A stretch of DNA of 34,550 bases from JASHVB01 sp036489395 (lineage in GTDB: Bacteria > Pseudomonadota > Alphaproteobacteria > Acetobacterales > Acetobacteraceae): assembly GCA_036489395.1 (NCBI GenBank), contig DASXFW010000094.1, positions 1 through 34,550 on the forward strand, written 5' to 3'. Position numbers and translations under genes: made by a program. Position 1 is the stretch's first letter, and the number at the start of each line of letters is the position of its first letter. The notes below the pieces were generated by a model. That model worked only from the letters and a program-made list of their open reading frames with translations. It was not told the origin of the DNA and did no database searches. This document shows, piece by piece, positions 22,991 to 30,952 of this stretch.

Positions 22991-23768
22991 CGCGCTTCAC
23001 CGTCTGCCAGAGCGCTTCCATCTCATCCAGCGTCATTTCGGCGAGAGACCGGCCGGCGCTGTCGGCGCGGTGTTCCATCGCATTGAAGCGCCGCGCAAAC
23101 TTTTGGTTGGCGTGCCGCAGACAGGCTTCCGGATCGAGCTTCAGCTTGCGTGCGAGATTGGCAAGCACGAACAGCAGATCGCCAACTTCATCCACGAGCC
23201 TCGCGGGATCGGCGGCGGGAAGTTCGGCGCGGAGCTCCGCCGTTTCCTCGTCCAGCTTTTCCAGCACGGCTTCGGCGTTCGGCCAGTCGAAGCGCACGCG
23301 GGCAGCGCGGGAGGTCAGTTTTTCGGCGCGGGTCAATGCTGGCAGCCCGACGGGAACGCCCGCCAGCGCGCCGGTCTCCGCGCGGGCGGCCCGTTCCGAT
23401 GCCTTGAGCGCCTCCCACGCGACGGTCTGAGTGGCGGCGTCGCGCGCGGCGGCCTCGCCGAACACGTGCGGGTGGCGGCGGATCATCTTGTCGGAGATGG
23501 CGCGGGCCACGTCGGCGAAGTCGAAGCGGCCGGCTTCCTCGGCCATGCGCGCGTGATACACCACCTGGAACAGCAGATCGCCGAGTTCGTCGGGCAGGGC
23601 AGCGAAGTCGCGGCGGGCGATGGCGTCCGCCACTTCGTAGGCTTCCTCGATCGTGTAGGGTGCGATGGTGTCGAACGTCTGGTCCTTGTCCCACGGGCAG
23701 CCGGTCGCCGGGTCGCGCAGCGCGGCCATGATGTCGAGCAAGCGGCGGAGTTCGGCTTCGGCGGACAT
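22977..23768 (-). CDS. mazG: nucleoside triphosphate pyrophosphohydrolase
   Basis: This enzyme hydrolyses NTPs and dNTPs to the monophosphate and pyrophosphate, cleaning the pool of non-canonical nucleotides. At 263 residues the size equals E. coli MazG. It has two tandem MazG domains. The first has IEEAYEVADAI (Glu41, Glu42, Glu45) and LPDELGDLLFQVV (Glu61, Asp64). The second has DEETAELRAEL and LVDEVGDLLFVL. GCPWDKDQTFDTIAPY (23-38) is a hallmark of the family. The ATG at 23768 starts the family sequence; an upstream extension reads non-conserved codons. The TGA lies within the start of the methyltransferase gene. The 148-base gap to the divergent transglutaminase gene must hold both promoters. 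Confidence 0.95.
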   Translation of the reverse strand: MSAEAELRRLLDIMAALRDPATGCPWDKDQTFDTIAPYTIEEAYEVADAIARRDFAALPDELGDLLFQVVYHARMAEEAGRFDFADVARAISDKMIRRHPHVFGEAAARDAATQTVAWEALKASERAARAETGALAGVPVGLPALTRAEKLTSRAARVRFDWPNAEAVLEKLDEETAELRAELPAADPARLVDEVGDLLFVLANLARKLKLDPEACLRHANQKFARRFNAMEHRADSAGRSLAEMTLDEMEALWQTVKRDERT

Positions 23769-23916
23769 GCGCGGCGGATAGGGCCGGGAAGGGGGGAACG
23801 CAAGCGCTGCGTGCCAGTGGCAGGTGCGGCGCGAGGATTTGGTGTTGCTGCACTGCACAATCCATCCCACAATGCACTGATTTCCATCGCCGCCCCCACC
23901 TCAGCGAACCCCGATC

Positions 23917-26900
23917 ATGCCGCTTCATGTCGCACTGACGCACCGGACCAGCTACCGCTACGACCGTCTGGTGAACCTCGGACCGCAGACCATCCGGCTG
24001 CGGCCGGCGCCGCACGCGCGCACGCCGGTGCTGTCCTACGCGTTGAAGGTCGAGCCGACGCCGCATTTCCTGAACTGGCAGCAGGACCCGCAGGGCAATC
24101 ACCTGGCCCGCGTCGTGTTTCCGGAGCGCGTGCGGCATTTCGACGTGACGGTCGATCTCGTTGCCGACATGGCGACGATCAATCCCTTCGATTTCTTCCT
24201 GGAGCCGGAGGCCGAGAATTGGCCATTTAATTACGATCCCATATTGGAGCAGGAGCTGGCGCCGTTCCGCCGTATTGCACCGGTGGGGCCGCGGATGCGC
24301 GCGCTGCTCGATGGCGTGCTGCGTGGCGAGCAGCGCACGGTCGATATGCTGGTCGCGCTGAACCGGCGCGTGCAGAAGCACATCGCCTATATCGTGCGGC
24401 TGGAGCCTGGTGTCTGGACGCCAGAGGAGACGCTGGCGAACGGCAAGGGTTCCTGCCGCGATTCCGCGTGGGTGCTGGTGCAGGCGCTGCGCAATCTCGG
24501 GTATGCCGCGCGGTTCGTGTCCGGTTACCTGATCCAGCTTGTCGCCGATGTGAAGCCGCTGGAGGGGCCCGAGGGCCCGACTGCGGATTTCACCGATCTG
24601 CATGCGTGGGCGGAGGTTTACCTGCCCGGTGCCGGCTGGGTCGGGCTGGACGCGACGTCAGGGCTGCTGACAGGCGAAGGCCACATTCCGCTGGCTGCGA
24701 CGCCAGAGCCGCAATCCGCGGCACCGATCTCCGGCGCGGTCGATCCGTGCGAGACGACATTCGAATTCGACATGCATCTGACGCGCGTGCGCGAAACGCC
24801 GCGCGTGACGAAACCGTACACGCCGGCGCAGTGGCAGGACATATTGGCGACCGGCGCACGGGTGGATCGAGCGCTGACGGCGTCGGACATCCGGCTGACG
24901 ATGGGCGGCGAGCCGACATTCGTTTCGGCGACCGACATCGATGCGCCCGAGTGGAACATCGACGCGATGGGTCCGACCAAGCAGGCGTATGCGGACAAGC
25001 TGATCCGCCGGCTGATGGCGCGCTGGTCGCCGGGCGGCGCGTTGCAGCATGCCTACGGCAAGCAGTATCCGGGCGAGCAATTGCCGCGTTGGGCGCTCTA
25101 TTCGCATTGGCGGCCGGATGGCGAGCCGGTGTGGCGAGATCCGGACCTGCTGGCCTCCGAACACGATGGCGGCGATGCGGATGCCGAGGATGCCGCGCGC
25201 TTCACCGCGCTGGTGGCGGAGCACCTGCAGATCGATCCGTCGCTGGTGCATCCGGCTTATGAAGATACGCACTACTATTTGTGGCGCGAGCGCCGGCTGC
25301 CGGTGAATGTCATTGCCGAGGATTCGAAGCTGGGGGATTCGCTGGAACGCGCGCGGCTGACTCGCGTGTTCGGGCAGGGGCTGGCGGCGCCGGTCGGCAG
25401 CGTGCTTCCCATGCGCCGCGCGCTGCGCGATGGCGTGCGCATCTGGCAGGGCGCCAAGTGGTACTTCCGCAGCGGCGTGTTGTTCCTGGTCCCCGGCGAT
25501 TCGCCGATCGGGTTGCGGCTGCCGCTGGACAGTCTGCCGTGGGCGAAGCCGGAGGAGATCGAGCAGGAGGTCGAGGCGGACGCGTTCGCGCCGCACCCGC
25601 CGCTGCCTCCTCGGCAGGCGCTGCTGACGCAGTCGCTGCGCCCGGCGGACGGCATGGCGGGCGGACCAGAAGTCTTCCGTCCAGTGCCGGAAGAAGTGCT
25701 GGTGATTGGCCACGGCGAGCCGGACCTGGTGCGCACCGCGCTATGCGTGGAGGCACGCAACGGCCTGATCCACGTGTTCCTGCCGCCGCTTTATGCCGCG
25801 GAGGACTGGCTCGCACTGGTCGCTGCCGTGGAGGACACCGCGGCGGAGACCGGATGCAAGGTGGTATTGGAGGGCTATCTGCCGCCGCACGATGCGGGGC
25901 TGAACCATTTCTCCGTCACGCCCGATCCTGGCGTGATCGAAGTCAACATCCATCCGGCGCATAACTGGGTGGAGCTGGTGCAGCGCGGCGAGGAACTTTA
26001 CGAAGAGGCCCGCCAGGTTGGGCTTGCAACGGAAAAGTTCATGCTGGATGGCCGCCATGTCGGTACTGGCGGCGGCAATCACGTGGTGATGGGCGCGGCG
26101 CAGGCGGCCGATTCTCCGTTTCTTCGCCGTCCCGATCTGCTGAAATCGCTGCTCGGTTTCTGGCACAATCACCCGAGCCTGTCCTATCTGTTTTCGGGTT
26201 TGTTCATTGGCCCCAGCAGTCAGCATCCGCGCATCGATGAGGCTCGGCAGGACAGTCTGGCGGAGCTGGAGATCGCATTCTCACAGATCAGTCCGCACCA
26301 GGAGACTGCTCCGTGGATCGTCGATCGATTGTTCCGCAATATCCTGACGGATATGACGGGTAATACGCATCGCACCGAGTTCTGCATCGACAAGCTTTAC
26401 ACGCCGGAAGGCGGATCGGGCCGGCTGGGGCTGGTGGAATTCCGCGCGCTGGAGATGCCGCCGCATGCACAGATGGCGGCGGCGCAGATGCTGCTGATGC
26501 GCTCGGCGCTGGCGGCGTTCTGGGAGTCGCCATACGAGCGGAGCCTGGTGCACTGGGGCACCCGCGTGCACGACGATTTCATGCTGCCGCATTACGTTGC
26601 GCAGGATTTCGCCGATGTGATCGAGGAACTTGGCGAGCTTGGCTTCAAGCTCGACCGCACGTGGTTCGACCCGCATTTCGAATTCCGTTTCCCGCGCATC
26701 GGTGAGATCGCGCTACGCGGTTCCACGCTGGAACTGCGTCACGCGCTGGAACCCTGGCACGTGCTGGGCGAGGAGAACGTCGCGGGCGCCACCGCGCGCT
26801 ATGTGGACAGCTCGGTAGAGCGCGTGCAGGCGCGGGTGGACGGCTGGGTGGACGAACGCTTCGTGCTGACCTGCAACGGCCGCGCGGTGCCGCTGACCCG

Positions 26901-27231
26901 CACGGATCGCGAGGGCCAATACGTCGGCGGCGTGCGCTTCAAGGCGTGGCAGCCGCCGAGCGCTCTGCATCCGACGCTACCCGCGCAGTCGCCGCTGGTG
27001 TTCGATGTGTATGATCGCTGGACGGGGCGTTCGCTGGGCGGGATGACGCACCACGTCGCGCATCCCGGCGGGCGGCATTACGAACGTTTCCCGGTGAACG
27101 CGAACGAAGCGGAAGCGCGGCGCAAGGCGCGATTCTTTCCGATCGGTCACACGCCGGGGCCGATGGAAGAACTGATGGTGGGACGATCGCGAGAGCATCC
27201 ACGCACGCTGGATCTGCGGCGTGTCGGCTGA
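23917..27231 (+). CDS. large transglutaminase-like/DUF2126 protein
   Basis: This 1104-residue protein has an N-terminal transglutaminase-like domain. Its papain-type triad is visible: Cys180 in GKGSCRDSAWV, His229 in LHAWAEVYLP and Asp245 in GLDATSG. From about 300 to the end is the DUF2126 region, starting near RLTMGGEPTFVSATDIDAPE and including NIHPAHNWVELVQRGEELYEEA and HVGTGGGNHVVMG. Such proteins usually occur with an alpha-E domain protein, a circularly permuted ATP-grasp enzyme and a second transglutaminase, a set suspected of peptide synthesis or modification. None of those partners is next to it here. The ATG at 23917 begins the conserved beta strand; the protein has no signal peptide and is probably cytosolic. 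Confidence 0.92.
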   Translation: MPLHVALTHRTSYRYDRLVNLGPQTIRLRPAPHARTPVLSYALKVEPTPHFLNWQQDPQGNHLARVVFPERVRHFDVTVDLVADMATINPFDFFLEPEAENWPFNYDPILEQELAPFRRIAPVGPRMRALLDGVLRGEQRTVDMLVALNRRVQKHIAYIVRLEPGVWTPEETLANGKGSCRDSAWVLVQALRNLGYAARFVSGYLIQLVADVKPLEGPEGPTADFTDLHAWAEVYLPGAGWVGLDATSGLLTGEGHIPLAATPEPQSAAPISGAVDPCETTFEFDMHLTRVRETPRVTKPYTPAQWQDILATGARVDRALTASDIRLTMGGEPTFVSATDIDAPEWNIDAMGPTKQAYADKLIRRLMARWSPGGALQHAYGKQYPGEQLPRWALYSHWRPDGEPVWRDPDLLASEHDGGDADAEDAARFTALVAEHLQIDPSLVHPAYEDTHYYLWRERRLPVNVIAEDSKLGDSLERARLTRVFGQGLAAPVGSVLPMRRALRDGVRIWQGAKWYFRSGVLFLVPGDSPIGLRLPLDSLPWAKPEEIEQEVEADAFAPHPPLPPRQALLTQSLRPADGMAGGPEVFRPVPEEVLVIGHGEPDLVRTALCVEARNGLIHVFLPPLYAAEDWLALVAAVEDTAAETGCKVVLEGYLPPHDAGLNHFSVTPDPGVIEVNIHPAHNWVELVQRGEELYEEARQVGLATEKFMLDGRHVGTGGGNHVVMGAAQAADSPFLRRPDLLKSLLGFWHNHPSLSYLFSGLFIGPSSQHPRIDEARQDSLAELEIAFSQISPHQETAPWIVDRLFRNILTDMTGNTHRTEFCIDKLYTPEGGSGRLGLVEFRALEMPPHAQMAAAQMLLMRSALAAFWESPYERSLVHWGTRVHDDFMLPHYVAQDFADVIEELGELGFKLDRTWFDPHFEFRFPRIGEIALRGSTLELRHALEPWHVLGEENVAGATARYVDSSVERVQARVDGWVDERFVLTCNGRAVPLTRTDREGQYVGGVRFKAWQPPSALHPTLPAQSPLVFDVYDRWTGRSLGGMTHHVAHPGGRHYERFPVNANEAEARRKARFFPIGHTPGPMEELMVGRSREHPRTLDLRRVG

Positions 27232-27250
27232 GTGCTCCCGCCCCCCCCCA

Positions 27251-27305
27251 CTGTCATTGCGAGTTGGCCACCGCCCTGGCGACCGATCCGCGCTGGATGA
27301 AACGG
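27251..27305 (+). repeat. family B accessory module
   Basis: CTGTCATTGCGAGTTGGCCA, then a variable centre, then GGATGAAACGG. It directly precedes a full family B element and matches 7402-7455 (inverted) and 30654-30704. Confidence 0.7.
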
Positions 27306-27312
27306 CAGCCCC

Positions 27313-27417
27313 CTGTCATTGCGAGGCCGCTTGGCCGAAGCAATCCCGGTCATGACGAGCGTTCGTCGGCTCGTCACGAACGAAGTTGCTTCGTCGCTCC
27401 GCACCTCGCAATGACAG
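27313..27417. repeat. family B palindromic repeat
   Basis: It opens CTGTCATTGCGAGGCCGCTT and closes CACCTCGCAATGACAG, with inner arms GAGCGTTCGTC/ GACGAGC-like and GAAGCAAT/AGTTGCTTC. It lies between the DUF2126 gene and the next + strand gene, only 67 bases before that gene's ATG. Confidence 0.85.
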
Positions 27418-27484
27418 CGGCGCGACTTTACCTCCTGTCCAACCCGGCGCTACGCTTCCTCCATCGTCCGTGGGGGAAACAACC

Positions 27485-29035
27485 ATGCTGCTCAGTCGAG
27501 ACGCGATCTGCCAGGACAAGGCAGTCGGCCAACTGACCGACGCCATCCTGCAGCGCGACCAGCCGCGCACCGCCGATCTGTTCTTTCAAATGGTGAAGCG
27601 CGACGGCCGATCCTTGGGTGATGCGCTCAGTATCGTCACCGAGGCCGAGGCCCCGTTCGTGCAAGTCCCGAATCACATCAACGTGCGAGACGGCGTGATC
27701 ACGCTGATCAACAACGACCACACGATCCTTGGGCTGCGCGCGTCCGCTTCCCTGATGCCATTCCTGCCGCAAGATTACCGCATGCTGGCGATGCTGCAGA
27801 GCGTCTGGTACATCCCGGCCGGCCTCGACATCTGGAACCAGTTGCTGGGCAAGTACCCCGGTCGTTACGCCACCATGAAGGGCATGAACGTGCCGCCGCC
27901 GAGCTACGGCCCGGTGGTGTGGAACCAGGATCATGAGCCGATCGTCGAGCCGGGCACGATCGAGGAACGCCTCTATCAGCACATGATCGCCACCATGAGC
28001 GGCGACGTGAAGCGTTCCTACGGCTTGTTCCTCGGCCTCGCCGCCGATGAAAGCGCGCGCGCCAGACTGCGCGACCAGTTGCTGTTCCTGGGACTGATCG
28101 ACGTGCAGGACACTATCATCAACCGCAAGGCACGTAATACCGGGCACAAGGCGCTGCGCGCGCGAGCGATCGTCGATCTGGCGGATTGCGTCGGATGGGA
28201 CCGCGCGCATGGCGTGTTCTACACCGGCGTGCCGGATATGGCGGTGGGGCCGCTGTATTACTCGGCGTACGACTCTGTGTGTGTGGCGCTGGCGGAAGCG
28301 TTCCCCGACGGCGGCAAGAGCCTGGTGCAGAACAATCGGACGCCGCTGACGCCTGCGGAAGTCGAGGATTTCGTCCGCCTGCTGATGGACGGCGATACGG
28401 AAACGGTGTGGCAGCAGGTCACGACGTTCCTGCAAGCGGGCAAGTCGATCCGCAGCATCGGCGACACGATCCAGATCGGTGCGGCGGAGCTGATCCTTCG
28501 CACGACGGTGCCGCGCAAGTTCACTGACGGGCAGCATCCGTTCGACTACTGCAATACGGCGAACTACTGGATGCGCGGCAGCGACAATCCGTGGCAGCCG
28601 CGCATCCTGTACCTGATGGCGAATTTCGTGAATGACGCGGCGCGATCGAATAAGCTGCATGCGTCGGTGCTGGAGCAAGAGTTTGCGACGGTGAAGGTGA
28701 TGGGTCGGTCCGCGGACGAACTGCTGAAGGAGCAGGATGAGGCGATCATGTCGTTCGACTTCGCGCGGGCGACGGCGGTGGCGAATGCGTACTTGCAAAC
28801 CGGGGCGGATCGCGACGCGCTGATGTCCACCGTGGCGGTGACTGCGTGCAAGTTCCAGGACGATCCGCACAATCAGAAGATCAGCCACTCGACGTTCGAG
28901 GAGTACGCGAACAACACGACGCACCTGAAGGACCGGCTGCTGCTGGCGACGGTGCGGCAGTTGGCGGGCTGGCCGAAAATGCCGGGGGAGCGGGATTGTT
29001 ACGCGCGTTACATGCGGGAGTGGAGCACGCACTAA
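27485..29035 (+). CDS. 516-residue protein of unknown function
   Basis: I do not recognise this protein securely. It is predicted to be mostly helical and soluble, without signal peptide or membrane segment. Conserved-looking blocks are FVQVPNHINVRDGVITLINN, RNTGHKALRARAIVDLADCV with GWDRAHGVFYTG, and GQHPFDYCNTANYWMRG. Pairs such as GH(K)A and GW-x2-A remind me of the alpha-helical part of questin-oxidase-like or Rieske-fused proteins, a weak resemblance from memory. The ATG at 27485 follows a GGGGGAAAC stretch and starts the protein-like sequence; an earlier in-frame ATG would lie in the repeat. Codon use is like its neighbours, so the gene is real. It may be transcribed with DUF2126 despite the repeat between them. 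Confidence 0.8.
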   Translation: MLLSRDAICQDKAVGQLTDAILQRDQPRTADLFFQMVKRDGRSLGDALSIVTEAEAPFVQVPNHINVRDGVITLINNDHTILGLRASASLMPFLPQDYRMLAMLQSVWYIPAGLDIWNQLLGKYPGRYATMKGMNVPPPSYGPVVWNQDHEPIVEPGTIEERLYQHMIATMSGDVKRSYGLFLGLAADESARARLRDQLLFLGLIDVQDTIINRKARNTGHKALRARAIVDLADCVGWDRAHGVFYTGVPDMAVGPLYYSAYDSVCVALAEAFPDGGKSLVQNNRTPLTPAEVEDFVRLLMDGDTETVWQQVTTFLQAGKSIRSIGDTIQIGAAELILRTTVPRKFTDGQHPFDYCNTANYWMRGSDNPWQPRILYLMANFVNDAARSNKLHASVLEQEFATVKVMGRSADELLKEQDEAIMSFDFARATAVANAYLQTGADRDALMSTVAVTACKFQDDPHNQKISHSTFEEYANNTTHLKDRLLLATVRQLAGWPKMPGERDCYARYMREWSTH

Positions 29036-29041
29036 CGCCCA

Positions 29042-29148
29042 CTGTCATTGCGAGGTGCGTTTGCGACGAAGCAATCTCCTGCGATGGACGCACAGGCGGC
29101 TCGTCACGCAGGAGATTGCTTCGGCCCTGACGGGCCTCGCAATGACAG
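29042..29148. repeat. family B palindrome between convergent genes
   Basis: Outer arms CTGTCATTGCGAGG and CCTCGCAATGACAG, inner arms GAAGCAATCTCCTGCG and CGCAGGAGATTGCTTC. It fills the space between the 516-residue gene (+) and the SDR gene (-), ending five bases before the SDR stop codon. Confidence 0.9.
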
Positions 29149-29152
29149 GCGC

Positions 29153-29884
29153 TTACAGCGTCGCGCCGCCGTCGATCGCGACTTCCGCACCGGTGATGTA
29201 GCCGCTTTCGTCGGACAGCAGGAATAACACCAGGCGCGCGACTTCCTCCGCCGTGCCCATGCGCTTCATCGGCACGAGCTGCAGGCGGCGGGCGTTTTGC
29301 TCCGGCGTACGCACGCTCAGCATCTCCGTGTCGATCGGTCCCGGATGCACCGAGTTCACCCGGATGCGCCGCGGCGCGAGATCGATGGCGGCGGCCTTGG
29401 TCATGCCGCGCAGTGCCCATTTTGTCGCGCTGTAGGCGATCGCGCCCGGCGATCCGCGCAGCCCCGCCACGGATGAGATGTTGACAATGGATCCGCCGCC
29501 CGACCGTTCCATCAACGGCACGACGGCTTTCATCCCAAGGAAGCAGCCAAGCTGGTTGATGCGCATATGGCGCTCGAACAATTCGGCGTCGGTTTCCATC
29601 AACGTGCGCGGTTGGTAGATGCCGGCGTTGTTGATCAGTCCGTGCAGGCCGCCGAGCGCTTCCGCCGCTTTGATCGCGGCTTCCCAATCGGCCTCGCGCG
29701 TCACGTCCTGGGGGACGAAGGTCGCGGATTGGCCGAGCTCCGCGGCGAGCTTGCGACCCGCGGATTCAAGTACGTCGCCAATGATGACGCGGGCGCCTTC
29801 CTCGACGCAGAGGCGCGCCTCGGCCGCGCCTTGTCCGCGGGCACCGCCGCTGATCAGGATGATCTTGTTGGCGAGACGGGGCAT
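29153..29884 (-). CDS. short-chain dehydrogenase/reductase (SDR)
   Basis: This NAD(P)-dependent oxidoreductase of the classical SDR type resembles 3-alpha/20-beta-hydroxysteroid and 3-oxoacyl-ACP reductases. The 243-residue protein shows the dinucleotide loop GGARGQG (13-19), acidic Asp37 at the end of the second strand (suggesting NAD), NNAG (85-88), Asn110, catalytic Ser138, and Tyr151-x3-Lys155 in YSATK. NSVHPGPIDTEM and GAEVAIDGGATL complete the family. The ATG at 29884 with GGAGG just upstream begins the conserved part. Substrate is not evident. Confidence 0.92.
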   Translation of the reverse strand: MPRLANKIILISGGARGQGAAEARLCVEEGARVIIGDVLESAGRKLAAELGQSATFVPQDVTREADWEAAIKAAEALGGLHGLINNAGIYQPRTLMETDAELFERHMRINQLGCFLGMKAVVPLMERSGGGSIVNISSVAGLRGSPGAIAYSATKWALRGMTKAAAIDLAPRRIRVNSVHPGPIDTEMLSVRTPEQNARRLQLVPMKRMGTAEEVARLVLFLLSDESGYITGAEVAIDGGATL

Positions 29885-30265
29885 GGGGTTCCTCCGTTGT
29901 TGTGGGGCGGCGACCGGCCGCGTTGGACTTCGCGCCGGCGTGCTCGTCCGGTCAATCGCCAGTGGAAGGCCTTGGCTGGGAAGTCCACCAAGGAGGCTGC
30001 AGCGGCGCGGGCAAACGGCAAGAACGGGTACGACCGTGGAAGGCGGCACCGGGGGAACAGAGCCGGTTTGAGAAAGAGGGAGCTTTGGCCTTCTGCCCCT
30101 AGCCCGCCTTTCGCAACTCGACCCTGATTTCGGGAATTTGGTGTCTGCGGGGCGCCGGTAAGTCGCTGAAAATCCGGGCATCGGCGCGCGAGAACCGGGG
30201 GAAACCGCGTGCGGTGCCGACCAAGTCTCTTGCGAAACCGCGCGCGAGTCTGAAACCCTGCTTGC
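29885..30265. other. intergenic region without a supported gene
   Basis: About 380 bases upstream of the SDR gene and of the transposase remnant. The reading frames on both strands are Arg/Pro-rich and show no family I recognise. It may hold the SDR promoter and the left end of the old insertion element, but I could not find its terminal inverted repeat. Confidence 0.5.
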
Positions 30266-30632
30266 ATGTTTCTGCGCCACAAGGTTCGCCGCAAGGACGG
30301 CAAGGAGCACCGCTACTGGAGCATCGTGGAGAACCGCCGTGTATCTGGCGGGCGGACGGTGCAGCGTCACCTGTTGTATCTCGGCGAGGCCGGCGGTCGA
30401 TGTGCGAGTGCCGACGACCGACGGCCGCATTATCATCCTGTCACGCTGTACCGAACCAGAAGCGGATCAGACCATCCTGCTGCAACGGTTGAAGATGAAC
30501 CTGCCCAATCAGCCGCCGCCCAGGGTCATCGCCGCCGACGTTCCGCTACCGCGATGGCCACTCAGGCTGTGGTGCCGACCTTGCCAGCCTCCACCGCGGA
30601 AAATCAGCAACTTGGGCAATTCTTGTCCGTGA
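30266..30632 (+). pseudogene. IS1634-type transposase, internally deleted
   Basis: The start reads MFLRHKVRRKDGKEHRYWSI, then VENRRVSGGRTVQRHLLYLG, which is the N-terminus of IS1634-family transposases. From about 30391, in another frame, AVDVRVPTTDGRIII and CTEPEADQTILLQRLKMNLP followed by QPPPRV give the C-terminal part of the same family. Roughly the middle 400 or more residues, with the catalytic acidic residues, are missing, and the frame changes at the joint (about 30389-30392). It cannot encode an active transposase. Family assignment is from recalled protein pattern, not a search. Confidence 0.72.
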
Positions 30633-30653
30633 GTAGCGAAAGTCGGGTTAGTC

Positions 30654-30704
30654 CTGTCATTGCGAGTTGCCACCGTCCGGCGCCGCTCGCCCTGGATCAA
30701 ACGT
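30654..30704 (+). repeat. family B accessory module
   Basis: CTGTCATTGCGAGTTGCCACCG, then a variable centre, then GGATCAAACG. Same order as at 27251-27305, again directly before a full family B element. Confidence 0.65.
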
Positions 30705-30711
30705 CGCTCCC

Positions 30712-30814
30712 CTGTCATTGCGAGGCCGCTTGGCCGAAGCAATCTCGTTCGTGTCGAGCCGCCGGCATCTCGTACGACGGGGATTGCGTCGGCCAAGCAA
30801 CCTCGCAATGACAG
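30712..30814. repeat. family B palindromic repeat
   Basis: It begins CTGTCATTGCGAGGCCGCTT and ends AACCTCGCAATGACAG, with inner arms CTTGGCCGAAGCAATC and GATTGCGTCGGCCAAG. It lies between the transposase remnant and the convergent asparaginase gene. Confidence 0.85.
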
Positions 30815-30857
30815 ACAACCCCAGTTCTTGTTAGGTCGCCTGGCGAGCAACTAACCC

Positions 30858-30930
30858 GTCATGGCCGATCCACGCCACCCACGGCTTTCTCACGGTGCAA
30901 GTCGAGACGTCGGATACCGGCATGACACGG
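30858..30930. repeat. degenerate family R3 element
   Basis: GTCATGGCC and GGCATGACAC ends are kept with CACCCACGGC inside, as in 9392-9489, but the inner CCGGGC stems have decayed. It lies 22 bases from the asparaginase stop codon. Confidence 0.6.
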
Positions 30931-30952
30931 AATGGTGCAGTCACGCCGCTTA

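Noticed and set aside
27428..29032. 534-codon open frame on the - strand
   Set aside because: It mirrors the 516-residue + strand gene. Its Arg/His/Val-rich composition lacks any domain, and the + frame has proper protein blocks.
29854..30303. 149-codon frame upstream of the SDR gene on the - strand
   Set aside because: Arg/Pro-rich, overlaps the SDR start in another frame, with no family pattern.
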